Source: Archaeoglobus sp. (GTDB lineage: Archaea; Halobacteriota; Archaeoglobi; Archaeoglobales; Archaeoglobaceae). From it: a stretch of DNA of 64,000 nt. The DNA is taken from assembly GCF_017656475.1 (NCBI RefSeq), contig NZ_JACDNT010000003.1, positions 26,961-90,960 on the forward strand. The letters run 5' to 3'. The notes beneath the pieces are model-generated. The model was not told the DNA's origin. It saw only the letters and a program-made list of their open reading frames with translations, and ran no database searches. The stretch's first letter is position 1. The number at the start of each line of letters is the position of its first letter. This document shows positions 52,504 to 61,391 of the stretch, in pieces. The position numbers and the translations under genes are program-made.

Positions 52504-53394
52504 TTATTCACCTCCAAGCAATCCTGTGGGTTTGACCAGCAGGACGAGCATCAGGACAACGGAACTCAGGAACCTGGTAAGGCCGAAAGGCTCTACTCCA
52601 GGTATAAGCCCGAGTAATGTGTAGCTACCGTTCTCTATAAGTCCGAAAATAAACCCTGCGTAGAAAGCTCCCCACGGTGAAGCAAGCCCGCCGAGAACGG
52701 CGATGACGAATGCCTTGAGCGTGTACTCACCGCCCATATAGACGTTAATTCCGACCGGTGTAAAGAGCGTAACAAGAACTCCGCTAAGCACCGTAAGCCC
52801 AATTCCAAGTGAGAAGCTGAGCGCATAAATTCTGTTGACATCGATACCGCACGTCGTTGCCCCCTCTCTATCCTCAACAACCGCCCTCACTGCTTTTCCA
52901 ATTTTTGTTTTTCTGAACCACACATAAACAACTGCGGCAATCACTATGCTCGAAGCAAATGCCAGGAGCTTTGTAAACGGCACTTCTGTAAAGAGCATCG
53001 ACACTCCACCGATTTCCCAGCTGTAGCCCACGTAATCTGCCCCCCAGATCTGCTTTGCAAATTCCTCGATGAAAATTCCGATAGCAAACATCGCAAGCAG
53101 TGAGGCGAGTTCAGGAGCATCTACAAGTCTTTTCACAACCAGCATATATATTGCCAGTCCAATGGCCATACCCACAGCGATTGCCAGGAAAAGTGAGATC
53201 AGTGGAGGGATTCCGTAAAGTATGAACATCCAGTACGCGATAAATGCACCCACCATTATGAAAGCTCCATGACCGACGTTTACTATCCTTAGCACTCCAA
53301 AGATAAGGCTGAGACCCATTGTTGCCAGTCCGTAGACTGAGCCGAGTATGGCTCCGTATAAGAGGTTTGAAATAAGCTGCTCTACAAAAGCCAT
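52504..53394 (-). CDS. livH: Branched-chain-type ABC transporter permease (LivH)
   Basis: 296 residues, 8 membrane helices, with YGLATMGLSLIFGVLRIVNVGHGAF near the N-terminus, the coupling loop KIGKAVRAVVEDREGATTCGIDVNRIYALSF and KAFVIAVLGGLASPWGAFYAGFIFGLIE near the end, all family hallmarks. The ribosome binding site GGTGG lies just upstream of the start. Confidence 0.93.
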   Translation of the reverse strand: MAFVEQLISNLLYGAILGSVYGLATMGLSLIFGVLRIVNVGHGAFIMVGAFIAYWMFILYGIPPLISLFLAIAVGMAIGLAIYMLVVKRLVDAPELASLLAMFAIGIFIEEFAKQIWGADYVGYSWEIGGVSMLFTEVPFTKLLAFASSIVIAAVVYVWFRKTKIGKAVRAVVEDREGATTCGIDVNRIYALSFSLGIGLTVLSGVLVTLFTPVGINVYMGGEYTLKAFVIAVLGGLASPWGAFYAGFIFGLIENGSYTLLGLIPGVEPFGLTRFLSSVVLMLVLLVKPTGLLGGE

Positions 53395-53431
53395 CCAACC
53401 ACCTTAAAAAATTAAAAAATTTTAAAGTTTT

Positions 53432-54736
53432 TTAACTTCCGCAAGTAGCTCCACCTTCCTTCTCATCCCAGGTTGGCATCGGATAACAAGGCTCGGCGTT
53501 GGCAGCGCTTTCAGGCCACACAATCTTCTTCTCTCCGTTCTGCCACTGTATTATGACCATCTCGTGTCCAATCTGCTTCCCTGTCTCGGGGTCAATCTTC
53601 CAGACACCATAGATGCTCATGAACTCGAGGTCGTTCATAGCCTCTCTGACCTTCGCAGGGTCAAGGCTCTGGGCCTTCTCTATAGCCTTTGCATAGCTCA
53701 GAACTGCTGCTGCAGCTTCAGCGGCCTGATATGGTGGCTCTTCTCCCATGGCCTCCTTGTATGCACTCAAAAACTCCTCCTGTGTCGGGCCGTACCACTC
53801 AATACCGAGCTTTTCAGCAGCTTCTGGGCTGTATTTGACACCAACCTCCCACTGTGCTGGCCCAGCGATTCCTTCAGCCTTGTTTCCAAGTGCCTCGTAG
53901 AATGATGTGAATGTCGGAGCAACAAGGATTGAAATCGCTTTCAGGTCTATCTTAAGTTCAGCAAGCTGCTTTGCGAGGAGCTGCCCGTCAGCAAAGTGCC
54001 CTCCACCAATGAGTACGTCTGGATTTGCCGCTTTCAATTCATTGAGAATTGGCGAGAGGTCTGTTGCACCAGCCGGATATGTCTTCTCATAAACAATTTC
54101 GAAACCGAGCTGCTTCGCATACTCTCTTGCCGCTTCATGGACTGCACGTGAGAATTCGCCATCCTCGTAAACCAAGGCCAGTCTCTTTGCATTTGGATCT
54201 TTAGCCTTCACCATGTCGAGGAATCCCGTCTGGTATCTGCTTGCTGGGCTCAGAGTCTGCACAACATAGTAGTAGCCCTGCTCGAAGATGTAGTCACTCG
54301 CACCGCCGTGGCTGTTCAAAAGAACCTGGTATTTTTCGGCAATCGGCGCTGCGGCAAGCGTGAGCCCTGAGCTGTAAGGTGCGAGAATGAACTTTACCTT
54401 ATCAACAGTTGCAAGCCTTTCTATGAGGCTCTGCACGTTCTCTTTCTTCGACTCATCATCATACGCCTTGATCTCAATCTTGTATGTTACATCTCCTACC
54501 TTAATGCCTCCGTTCTCGTTTATCCACTTAGCTGCTATTTTCATTCCTTCAAGCGAAGCTTTACCCTCCTCGGCAAACTTGCCGGAGAGGCTTATTGGTG
54601 CTCCGAAATACAGGGTTTCAACCTTCCCCTCACCACTTGGCGCTGGAGTGGTGGGTTGCTGCTGCTGAGCACAACCCAGTATCAAGGCTGTTGATACGAC
54701 CAAAATTGCCACCAGCAACCATTTACTCTTACTCAC
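53432..54736 (-). CDS. livK: Branched-chain-type ABC transporter substrate-binding lipoprotein (LivK)
   Basis: 434 residues from GTG 54736, which has GGAGGTGA six bases upstream. The lipobox LILGC at residues 18-22 makes Cys22 the probable lipid anchor, followed by a Gln/Pro/Thr-rich linker. The rest is a periplasmic-binding-protein type I fold (YFGAPISLSGKFAEEGKASLEGMKIAAKWINENGG). It is longer than E. coli LivK (about 345 mature residues). Ligand unknown: the next genes downstream in direction, a CoA-transferase and a glutaryl-CoA-dehydrogenase-like enzyme, are upstream on the minus strand and suggest a dicarboxylate or aromatic acid. Confidence 0.92.
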   Translation of the reverse strand: MSKSKWLLVAILVVSTALILGCAQQQQPTTPAPSGEGKVETLYFGAPISLSGKFAEEGKASLEGMKIAAKWINENGGIKVGDVTYKIEIKAYDDESKKENVQSLIERLATVDKVKFILAPYSSGLTLAAAPIAEKYQVLLNSHGGASDYIFEQGYYYVVQTLSPASRYQTGFLDMVKAKDPNAKRLALVYEDGEFSRAVHEAAREYAKQLGFEIVYEKTYPAGATDLSPILNELKAANPDVLIGGGHFADGQLLAKQLAELKIDLKAISILVAPTFTSFYEALGNKAEGIAGPAQWEVGVKYSPEAAEKLGIEWYGPTQEEFLSAYKEAMGEEPPYQAAEAAAAVLSYAKAIEKAQSLDPAKVREAMNDLEFMSIYGVWKIDPETGKQIGHEMVIIQWQNGEKKIVWPESAANAEPCYPMPTWDEKEGGATCGS

Positions 54737-54826
54737 ATTTTCACCTCCTACATTTTTTAACATGAATATCAAAAAAATTTATCTTTAAAAATCTTTTCAT
54801 TTTACCGTCCATGCACTGGATTTCCA

Positions 54827-56017
54827 TCACACCACACTCTCTTCCCTCAAACTCTCGATTTCATCTCTGGCGTAACCCAGCCTTTCCAGAATTTCCTCCG
54901 TGTGCTCACCAAGCCTCGGTGGTCTTCTTACATCAACCTCAAAGCCTGAGAACTTCACAGGGTTGTTGAAAAGCTTGATTTTTCCGAGCCCCGGATACTC
55001 AACATCGACAACAGTCCTTCTGAATTTGGTTTGGGGGTGTTCAACAACCTCCTGTATGGTGTTCACAGCTCCACACGGCACACCGGCTTTGAGCAGTATT
55101 TCTATCCACTCATCTCTCGGCTTCTCCTTGAACTTCTCGACGATGATTTTCTCAAGCTCCTCTCGATGTTTCAACCTCTGCTGATTTGTGGCGAATCTCG
55201 GGTCATCAAGAAGCTCTTCCAATCCCACAGCCTTGCAGAACTCCTTCCAGTGCCACTCTGTTGCGACAACAACGTTGACGAGCTTTCCATCTCCAGCAGG
55301 ATACGGCTCGTAAGGCGTTGCGAGGAAGTACTTTGTTCCCATTCTCAGCTCTTCATCTTTCATGCCCTCAACAATGGCCATGTTCATCAGGTTCAGCATC
55401 ATTGTCACTGCACAGTCGAACAAAGAGACGTCTATCTCCATCCCTTCCCCTGTTTTCTCTCTCCTGAGAAGGGCTGCCAGAACCGCATAGGCTCCATACA
55501 TCGAAGCCAGCAGGTCCGTGATGGGGACGTTAATTTTGCAGGGGGTTTCTCTTGTCCCGGTGTAGCTTATTATCCCAGCCTCACCCTGAATTAGCTGGTC
55601 AAAAGCCGGTCTTTCCCTGTAAGGTCCATCCTGACCGAATCCCGAAACGTGGCAGTAGATGATGTCGGGATTAACTTTCTTCACTGCCTCGTAATCAACT
55701 CCGAGCTTACTCACAACTCCCGGAACAAAGTTTTCGATGATAACGTCAGCCTTCTCGGCCAGCTTGAAGAATATCTCCTTGCCTTTCTCTTGCTTTAAAT
55801 CGAGCGTCATCGATTTTTTGTTTCTGTTGACCACCCCAAAATAGAAGCTCAGGTCGCCCCTTATTGGAATCCAGTGCCTCGCCAAATCGCCGACTTTCGG
55901 TCTTTCGATGTGTATAACTTCAGCCCCAAGGTCGGCCAGCAGAGTTCCTATGTAGGGCCCTGCAACTGCCTGCCCCAGTTCGAGGACGAGCAGGTTGTTG
56001 AAGGGCTGGAAGGCCAA
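54827..56017 (-). CDS. Family III CoA-transferase (CaiB/BaiF), possibly acting on glutarate
   Basis: 396 residues from TTG 56017, preceded by GGTGATAC; this is the standard length. Motifs: LVLELGQAVAGPYIGTLLADLGAEVIHIERPK, NRNKKSMTLDLKQEKGKEIF, HVSGFGQDGPYRERPAFDQLIQGEAG with the catalytic Asp in FDQ, and RREKTGEGMEIDVSLFD. It lies 4 bases after the glutaryl-CoA-dehydrogenase-like gene. In mitochondria and bacteria, glutarate CoA-transferase (SUGCT) is of this family, so the pair may activate and oxidise glutarate or a similar dicarboxylate. Confidence 0.9.
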   Translation of the reverse strand: MAFQPFNNLLVLELGQAVAGPYIGTLLADLGAEVIHIERPKVGDLARHWIPIRGDLSFYFGVVNRNKKSMTLDLKQEKGKEIFFKLAEKADVIIENFVPGVVSKLGVDYEAVKKVNPDIIYCHVSGFGQDGPYRERPAFDQLIQGEAGIISYTGTRETPCKINVPITDLLASMYGAYAVLAALLRREKTGEGMEIDVSLFDCAVTMMLNLMNMAIVEGMKDEELRMGTKYFLATPYEPYPAGDGKLVNVVVATEWHWKEFCKAVGLEELLDDPRFATNQQRLKHREELEKIIVEKFKEKPRDEWIEILLKAGVPCGAVNTIQEVVEHPQTKFRRTVVDVEYPGLGKIKLFNNPVKFSGFEVDVRRPPRLGEHTEEILERLGYARDEIESLREESVV

Positions 56018-56021
56018 AGTA

Positions 56022-57209
56022 TCACCTTAACTCCCTTCTAAATGCCTGGTAGCCTGTAATCGCCCTTCCGAGTATTAGCGTGTGGATATCGTCAGTCCCC
56101 TCGTACGTATAGACTGACTCGATGTTCGCCATGTGCCTTATCGGGGAGTAGTCCAGGCTTATACCATTCGCTCCCAGCATCTCTCTTGCAGTCCTGGCAC
56201 AATATCTTGCCACCCTAACATTGTTCTTCTTCGCCAGGGAAATCTGTTCAGGTGTCGCTTTTCCTTCATCCATGAGTTTTCCGAGTCTCCAGCACAGCAA
56301 CTGCCCCTTTGTTATTTCAATGAGCATTTTAACAAGCTTCTCCTGAACGAGCTGGAAGGATGCTAAAGGCGCCCCAAACTGCTTCCTTTCTTTGGTATAG
56401 TTCAAAGCGGTTTCGTAGCAGTCCATTGCCGCCCCTATCGCTCCCCAGGATATCCCGTATCTGGCCTGATCCAGGCAGCTTAGCGGTGCCCTCAACCCCC
56501 TCGCGTTGGGCAATCTGTTCTCCTCAGGAACCCTGCAGTTTACTAAACCAATTTCACCTACTCCACCTGCCCTCATTGACCCCTTCTTTGTAAGAGCGTG
56601 CTGCTGGAATCCCTTCATTCCCTTTTCTACAATGAATCCTTTTATTTTGCCGTCGTCAACATCCCTCGCCCATACAACGGCTATATCCGCAACATCTGCC
56701 TCAGTAATCCAGGTCTTAGTTCCATTTAGGATCCATTCATCGCCATCTCTTTTCGCGGTAGCTTCCATACTGCCAGGATCGCTTCCGTGGTTCGGCTCTG
56801 TAAGGCCGAAGCAGCCGATGATCTCACCGCTGGCGAGCTTTGGCAAATATTTGTGCTTCTGCTCCTCACTTCCGTACTGCCAGATTGGGTACATCACCAG
56901 TCCAGAAGTAACAGCAACAAAGCTCCTCAGAGCGCTGTCGACTCTCTCAACCTCCTGGCAGATTATGCCAAAAGTTGTGTAGCTCATTCCAGGGCAGCCG
57001 TACTCTTCAGGAATGAAGGCTCCTAGCATTCCAAGCTCTCCGAATTTCTTTCCGAGTTCGTGGAAGTTCAATGGCTTCTCCTCATGCCATGCGTCCGCAA
57101 CAAGCGAGACAACTTCGTTCTCAAGGAACTCTCTTACTGACTGCCTCACAAGCCTGTCCTCGTCGCTCAGAAGCTCGTCAACATTGTAAAAGTCCACTCC
57201 TCTGAACAT
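56022..57209 (-). CDS. Glutaryl-CoA dehydrogenase-like acyl-CoA dehydrogenase
   Basis: 395 residues. Domain order as in all acyl-CoA dehydrogenases. The motif CFGLTEPNHGSDPGSMEATA and the C-terminal VYTYEGTDDIHTLILGRAITGYQAFRRE are close to glutaryl-CoA dehydrogenases, which oxidise and usually decarboxylate glutaryl-CoA to crotonyl-CoA; the Glu in YEG is the catalytic base. GGTGATAGC precedes the ATG, and a TATA candidate (AAATATTTTTAAG on the minus strand, about 57252-57264) gives a short leader. Whether it decarboxylates cannot be told from sequence alone. Confidence 0.9.
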   Translation of the reverse strand: MFRGVDFYNVDELLSDEDRLVRQSVREFLENEVVSLVADAWHEEKPLNFHELGKKFGELGMLGAFIPEEYGCPGMSYTTFGIICQEVERVDSALRSFVAVTSGLVMYPIWQYGSEEQKHKYLPKLASGEIIGCFGLTEPNHGSDPGSMEATAKRDGDEWILNGTKTWITEADVADIAVVWARDVDDGKIKGFIVEKGMKGFQQHALTKKGSMRAGGVGEIGLVNCRVPEENRLPNARGLRAPLSCLDQARYGISWGAIGAAMDCYETALNYTKERKQFGAPLASFQLVQEKLVKMLIEITKGQLLCWRLGKLMDEGKATPEQISLAKKNNVRVARYCARTAREMLGANGISLDYSPIRHMANIESVYTYEGTDDIHTLILGRAITGYQAFRRELR

Positions 57210-57398
57210 GCTATCACCTTTTTTCTGTATTTACCATTTTCAATTTTCACGCTTAAAAATATTTCGGAAAAAGTTTGCCAATAAAAATGAAGGACATAAC
57301 GCACTAACAAGTTGCCACAACGAAATTCGGCACTAAAGCCACAATATGAAATTTGGAGGTTATTCGAAGAATTGTGAAACTAAATAAACCACAATAAA

Positions 57399-57420
57399 GC
57401 TTTAAATTTGCTTTTAAAGC
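57399..57420 (+). promoter_or_regulatory. Perfect 8-base inverted repeat in the 57210-57479 intergenic region
   Basis: GCTTTAAA - 6 bases - TTTAAAGC. It lies between the divergent dehydrogenase and secreted-protein genes, about 20 bases upstream of the TATA candidate TTATATTTTT (57442-57451) of the latter. It could be an operator or two overlapping TATA-like elements. The rest of this 270-base gap is AT-rich and without a recognisable gene. Confidence 0.35.
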
Positions 57421-57479
57421 CTCAGATTCGAAAGTTTCGTTATATTTTTCAGGGTTGAAGCTTAGACTGGTGATGCGAG

Positions 57480-58289
57480 ATGTTGAGGAAGTTTGGTAGA
57501 CTGGCTGGAGTGCTGGCGTTGCTGGTGCTGGTTGCACCAGCGGTGATGGCGGCTGGAAATGGAGGAGAGGATTTAAAAAATACAGCAAACCTGTTTGAGA
57601 GAGTAAGGGACTGGCACAGGTTTGGGATTGTGCTGAACAACGACACGTTTGACGAGGCAAAGAACCTCGGCGTTTCTATGGTCGACTTCGGCATCGCCTC
57701 GCTTGAAAGCATTAAGAGTAGGCTTGAGAACAGCAACCTGAGCATGAAGGAAGAGATAATTGATGAAATAAATGAGCACATTACAGACCTAATCAATGCA
57801 AAGGAAGAGATTGAGGATGCTGAGACTGTCGAGGAGCTCAAAGAGGCGATGAAGAATGCAAGGGAGGTTTGGAGAGATGCAAAGGTCTCACTTCAGAAAA
57901 GCATAATCATTGCGGTGCTCGACAGGCTTGAAACCTTCGTTGAGAAAGGGGACAGGCTTGAAACCTTCGTGGAGGAGAAGATCGCAGAATTTGAGGAGGG
58001 GGGAAAGGACACAACACTGCTTGAAAACTGGCTCGAGAACTACAGTGATCACAGAGATATGGCTCTGGGCAGAATAGCAGAGGCTAAGGAGAAAGTACTC
58101 GAAATAGAGACTCCTCAGCAGGGATTTGAGGCGGTGAAAGATGCAAGAGAGGCGGTCAAGACTGCAATGCAGCACAGCAAGGAGTGCGTTGAAGATCTGA
58201 GAGAGATAATCAGGTTAATTAACCAGTACGGCGATGCGGAGGATGCTGAAGAACTAATGGAAGTTGTGGAAGAGGTTGTCCAAGAGTAA
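57480..58289 (+). CDS. Secreted all-helical protein of unknown function
   Basis: 269 residues, with GGTGATG 4 bases before the ATG. A signal peptide (basic start, hydrophobic 8-23, ending VMA) is followed by an almost entirely alpha-helical, strongly acidic chain with coiled-coil-like heptads (EEIIDEINEHITDLINAKEEIEDA and on). A 30-base tandem duplication (57921-57950 and 57951-57980) repeats DRLETFVEKG as DRLETFVEEK. There is a single cysteine (KECVED) and no C-terminal anchor. I do not recognise a family; similar helical secreted proteins in archaea are uncharacterised. Confidence 0.7.
   Translation: MLRKFGRLAGVLALLVLVAPAVMAAGNGGEDLKNTANLFERVRDWHRFGIVLNNDTFDEAKNLGVSMVDFGIASLESIKSRLENSNLSMKEEIIDEINEHITDLINAKEEIEDAETVEELKEAMKNAREVWRDAKVSLQKSIIIAVLDRLETFVEKGDRLETFVEEKIAEFEEGGKDTTLLENWLENYSDHRDMALGRIAEAKEKVLEIETPQQGFEAVKDAREAVKTAMQHSKECVEDLREIIRLINQYGDAEDAEELMEVVEEVVQE
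57921..57980 (+). repeat. Tandem 30-base duplication inside the secreted helical protein gene
   Basis: GACAGGCTTGAAACCTTCGT occurs at 57921 and again at 57951; the next ten bases differ slightly. The duplication is in frame and adds ten residues, close to three helical turns. Confidence 0.8.
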
Positions 58290-58292
58290 AAA

Positions 58293-58316
58293 ATTTATTT
58301 TATTTTTCTTCCTTTC
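58293..58316 (+). terminator. T-rich terminator after the secreted helical protein gene
   Basis: ATTTATTTTATTTTTCTTCCTTTCTTC follows the stop. The remaining bases to 58537 show no gene that I can support; they contain GTAATT - 10 bases - AATTAC (58451-58472) and a TATA candidate ATTTAAAG near 58496. Confidence 0.4.
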
Positions 58317-58537
58317 TTCTTGACAAACTCGTTTTGAGTACTGGATGAATGCAGCATTGAAAGTTGGTATAATGGGCTATCCTTCGCCAGAAACTCATGA
58401 TCCGGAAACTCGCTTAATATCTTTAAAGAGAGTTTGCTACTGAAGTACAGCGTAATTGCTGCTGTAAAATTACATTGCTGAGGAAGCCTCGAAACATTTA
58501 AAGTTCAAGATTGTGATTATAATAATAACGAGGTGAG

Positions 58538-58738
58538 ATGTTGGAGATTGCCTTCGGTGACCTTTCAGAGGAGACTGGGGTTAACTCGGAGGCAAGTCTT
58601 CAGAAAGCCGACCACACTATCATGCGCAAGGCAGCCAAACGTGGATGTCCTGCCATGGTAAACAAAATGCAGCGGGATGTTGCTGATCGGCTTGAAAAGG
58701 ATAATCGAAAGTGCGGGGTGACAGCGTGGCATCAGTGA
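58538..58738 (+). CDS. Possible small protein translated ahead of the CHASE4 kinase
   Basis: 66 codons, starting at an ATG that follows GAGGTGAG and lies about 40 bases after a TATA candidate. The product (charged, two cysteines, ending VTAWHQ) shows no family I know. Its end overlaps the kinase start by 13 bases, which would couple translation. It may be real or just a leader that happens to be open. Confidence 0.35.
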   Translation: MLEIAFGDLSEETGVNSEASLQKADHTIMRKAAKRGCPAMVNKMQRDVADRLEKDNRKCGVTAWHQ

Positions 58739-60282
58739 GGTGGAAGTTCGTAGTAGCGATGGGGCTCACGATCTTGGTAATGGCATTGGTATCAATGGCC
58801 CTTGCAGTCTTCACTGTGTCGAATCTATCGGAGGAAATTGGAGAGAGAGTGCTGGAAGAGAAGGTTGAACTGGTCAAAAACGCGCTGGACAGAGAGGTAG
58901 AGGAGCTTGATAAGATTTGTATGGACTGGGCTTACTGGGATGACACTTACGAGTTCATTCTCAACAAAAATAAAGATTATATAGAGGCAAATCTCGTTAA
59001 CGAAACTTTCGTCGACATCGAGGTTAACTACATCATATTCGTCGACAGACAGGAAAATGTGGTCTGGGCGGGAGCTTACGACTGGAAAAACGAAACTCCG
59101 ATGGAGATTCCCGGAGAACTCTACGAGTTCGCCGAAAGTGTTAACGGCGAAGTTAAAGGAATTGCGGACTTCGGCTCTCCCACCTTTATCGCTGTGAGGG
59201 GTATCCTCCCCAGTAACGAGAGCGGTGAGGCGAGAGGGTGGCTTATCTTCGCCAGAAAGGTTTACGATGAGGAGATCTCAGCATTAACAGGTTTTCCGGT
59301 CCACATCGTGGGTCCAAGAACCACTACGCTCAGTCACTCCCACAACGGTAACGTTGCGGTTCTCGTGCCGGTGAGGGACATGCGAGGAGCTACAATCGCA
59401 AATGCTATGTTCTCAGTATATCCCTTCTGGCTCGAAATTTCGTCCGATTCGATTAGAATTGTTCTGGTATCTGTGGTCATTACGTCCTCAGCCTTGTCTA
59501 TTGCAGTCATCGCAATGCTGGACAGGGAACTTCGGAGAATTTTGTCAGTGGGTGAGTTCTTAAAAGGACTCAAGGATGTCAGAGAGAGAATCAGCGTGAC
59601 AGGAAACGATGAGATCTCCGAACTGGCGAAAAACGTCAATACTCTTCTCGAAAGGATAGAGAGGTACACACAGGAGATGAAGTCACTAAATGACACTCTG
59701 TCTTTTATGAACAAAATACTGAGGCACGACGTGAAGAACAAACTTGCGGCAATCTCTATCCTCGCGGAACTGGGGTCGGAGAGTGGAGAAAAGGAGTACT
59801 ATGACAAAATTCGTCGGACTTGTAATGAGATTGTGAGGACATTAAACAGAATGCGAGATTTGGAGGACAAGGAGGGAGTTAGGAGTTTAAGGCTCAGTGA
59901 AGTTGTAAGGGAAGTGATGGATGGGTATGATGTGGAGTGGAACTGGAAAGGTGATGAGGAGATTGCAGTCTTGGCGGACTCTGGACTTTACACAGTCGTC
60001 GATAACCTCGTCCACAACGCCATAGCTCATGGAAAGACGAAAAGAATTGATTTTGAGGCAGTTGATAGAAGAAAAACTGTTGAACTGAGAGTTAAAGACT
60101 ACGGTGTGGGAATCCCGGAAGAAGTAAGGGACAGGATATTTGAGGAAGGATTCAGCACGTCCGGTAGCACCGGACTGGGATTGTTTATTATCAAAAAGCT
60201 CGTGGAGAGATATGGAGGAAAATTGACTTTTGAGAACGATACAGATGGGGCAGTCTTTATAGTTGAGCTGCCCAAGGGTTAG
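58726..60282 (+). CDS. Membrane sensor histidine kinase with CHASE4 and HAMP domains
   Basis: 518 residues from GTG 58726 (GTG 58711 in frame is an alternative). First membrane helix about 6-30, then an extracellular CHASE4 domain with its hallmark DWAYWDDTYEFI and NYIIFVDRQENVVWAG, second helix about 240-263, HAMP (about 265-318), His334 in LRHDVKNKL, and an HATPase domain with NLVHNAIAHG, VKDYGVGIPEEV and GSTGLGLFIIKKL. It should sense an external signal. No response regulator is adjacent; the kinase part resembles the two other orphan kinases in this window. Confidence 0.9.
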   Translation: MASVRWKFVVAMGLTILVMALVSMALAVFTVSNLSEEIGERVLEEKVELVKNALDREVEELDKICMDWAYWDDTYEFILNKNKDYIEANLVNETFVDIEVNYIIFVDRQENVVWAGAYDWKNETPMEIPGELYEFAESVNGEVKGIADFGSPTFIAVRGILPSNESGEARGWLIFARKVYDEEISALTGFPVHIVGPRTTTLSHSHNGNVAVLVPVRDMRGATIANAMFSVYPFWLEISSDSIRIVLVSVVITSSALSIAVIAMLDRELRRILSVGEFLKGLKDVRERISVTGNDEISELAKNVNTLLERIERYTQEMKSLNDTLSFMNKILRHDVKNKLAAISILAELGSESGEKEYYDKIRRTCNEIVRTLNRMRDLEDKEGVRSLRLSEVVREVMDGYDVEWNWKGDEEIAVLADSGLYTVVDNLVHNAIAHGKTKRIDFEAVDRRKTVELRVKDYGVGIPEEVRDRIFEEGFSTSGSTGLGLFIIKKLVERYGGKLTFENDTDGAVFIVELPKG

Positions 60283-60321
60283 AAGGCTAGTGCTCTTGCT
60301 GGCTAACAAATAAAGAGAAAA

Positions 60322-61335
60322 TTATTTCTTCCTCCTCTTCTTATCCTTCTCGTCCGCATCCTCAATCCCTCTCTCCGTAACTTTGAAAATGGCCTCTCCT
60401 TCCGGCAAGTGCGGTGAGTCGATCAGCCTTGCGATTCTGAGATCCTCCTTGCCCTTCTTGAGATAAACTCTGAAGGTTGCTGTGTGTGCTACTATATGCC
60501 CTCCTACCGGCTTCGTTGGATCTCCAAATAACACGTCTGGCCTCGCCATAACCTGGTTTGTAACAACAATTGCGGCGTTGTAAAGCTCGCCGAACTTCAT
60601 CAGGTCGTGCAGATGCCTGTTCAACTTCTGCTGCCTGTCAGCCAGAGTTCCCCTGCCCACGTACTCTGCTCTGAAGTGGGACATGAGGGAGTCCACGATT
60701 ATGAGCCTCACAGGTCTCCCATCTTTCTTTAGCTTCTCGGCCAGCTCCTTTGCGTTATCGACGAGAAGCATCTGGTGGTTGGAGTTGTAGGCCTGAGCGA
60801 CGTAGATGTTTTTCAAAACCTCATTCCCATCGAGCCCCTTAGCTTCAGCCATCTGGATTATCCTCTCAGGCCTGAAGGTGTTCTCAGTATCTATGATTAT
60901 AACAGACCCCTCAAGTCCACCCTCATCTTCTGGAAGCTGAACGTTCACAGCGAGCTGATGGCAGATTTGCGTCTTACCACTACCGAACTCACCGAAAAAC
61001 TCCGTAATGGACTGAGTCTCAACTCCCCCGCCCAGCAATTCGTCAAGGTCTTTACTTCCGGTAGTTATCTTCTTCACAGATTTTCTCCTTTCAAAAACCT
61101 TATCTCCGCTCTCAAATCCACCTATGTTGGCCAACTTTCTTGCAGCCTGGATAATCTTTACAGCATTACCTTCAGTAATTCCCCCTACATTGGCGAGTTC
61201 TGAGGGTGAAGCTACAGCAACAGCCTCGATTGTTGAATAACCAGCATCTCTAAGCTTTCTTGCTGTTTCAGGACCAACTCCGGGAATATCCTCAAGCTCA
61301 ATAATCTTTGTTTCTTCGTTGCTCTCTTCGCTCAT
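60322..61335 (-). CDS. radA: DNA repair and recombination protein RadA
   Basis: 337 residues. Helix-hairpin-helix DNA-binding domain at 10-70 ([23 protein letters not shown] and [17 protein letters not shown]), linker with the FERRKS polymerisation region, Walker A GEFGSGKT at 115-122, Walker B LIIVDSLM, the L1/L2 DNA-binding loops ([43 protein letters not shown]), and a basic tail. It forms filaments for homologous recombination. The start lies 25 or so bases after a TTAAATTT box also usable in the other direction. Confidence 0.97.
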   Translation of the reverse strand: MSEESNEETKIIELEDIPGVGPETARKLRDAGYSTIEAVAVASPSELANVGGITEGNAVKIIQAARKLANIGGFESGDKVFERRKSVKKITTGSKDLDELLGGGVETQSITEFFGEFGSGKTQICHQLAVNVQLPEDEGGLEGSVIIIDTENTFRPERIIQMAEAKGLDGNEVLKNIYVAQAYNSNHQMLLVDNAKELAEKLKKDGRPVRLIIVDSLMSHFRAEYVGRGTLADRQQKLNRHLHDLMKFGELYNAAIVVTNQVMARPDVLFGDPTKPVGGHIVAHTATFRVYLKKGKEDLRIARLIDSPHLPEGEAIFKVTERGIEDADEKDKKRRKK

Positions 61336-61359
61336 TGCCTTACCTCATACACAAATCCA

Positions 61360-61367
61360 TTAAATTT
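61360..61367. promoter_or_regulatory. AT box shared by the divergent radA and HD-domain genes
   Basis: TTAAATTT lies about 25-30 bases upstream of the radA ATG (61335) on the minus strand and about 28 bases upstream of GTG 61392 on the plus strand. No second TATA-like box is visible in the 56-base gap, so one TBP site may serve both genes. Confidence 0.4.
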
Positions 61368-61391
61368 TTTTGGTCTCAATCTACCTTGGGA

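Noticed and set aside
58451..58472. GTAATT/AATTAC inverted repeat as a tRNA or small RNA gene
   Set aside because: No cloverleaf, no B box and the stem is only 6 base pairs with a 10-base loop.
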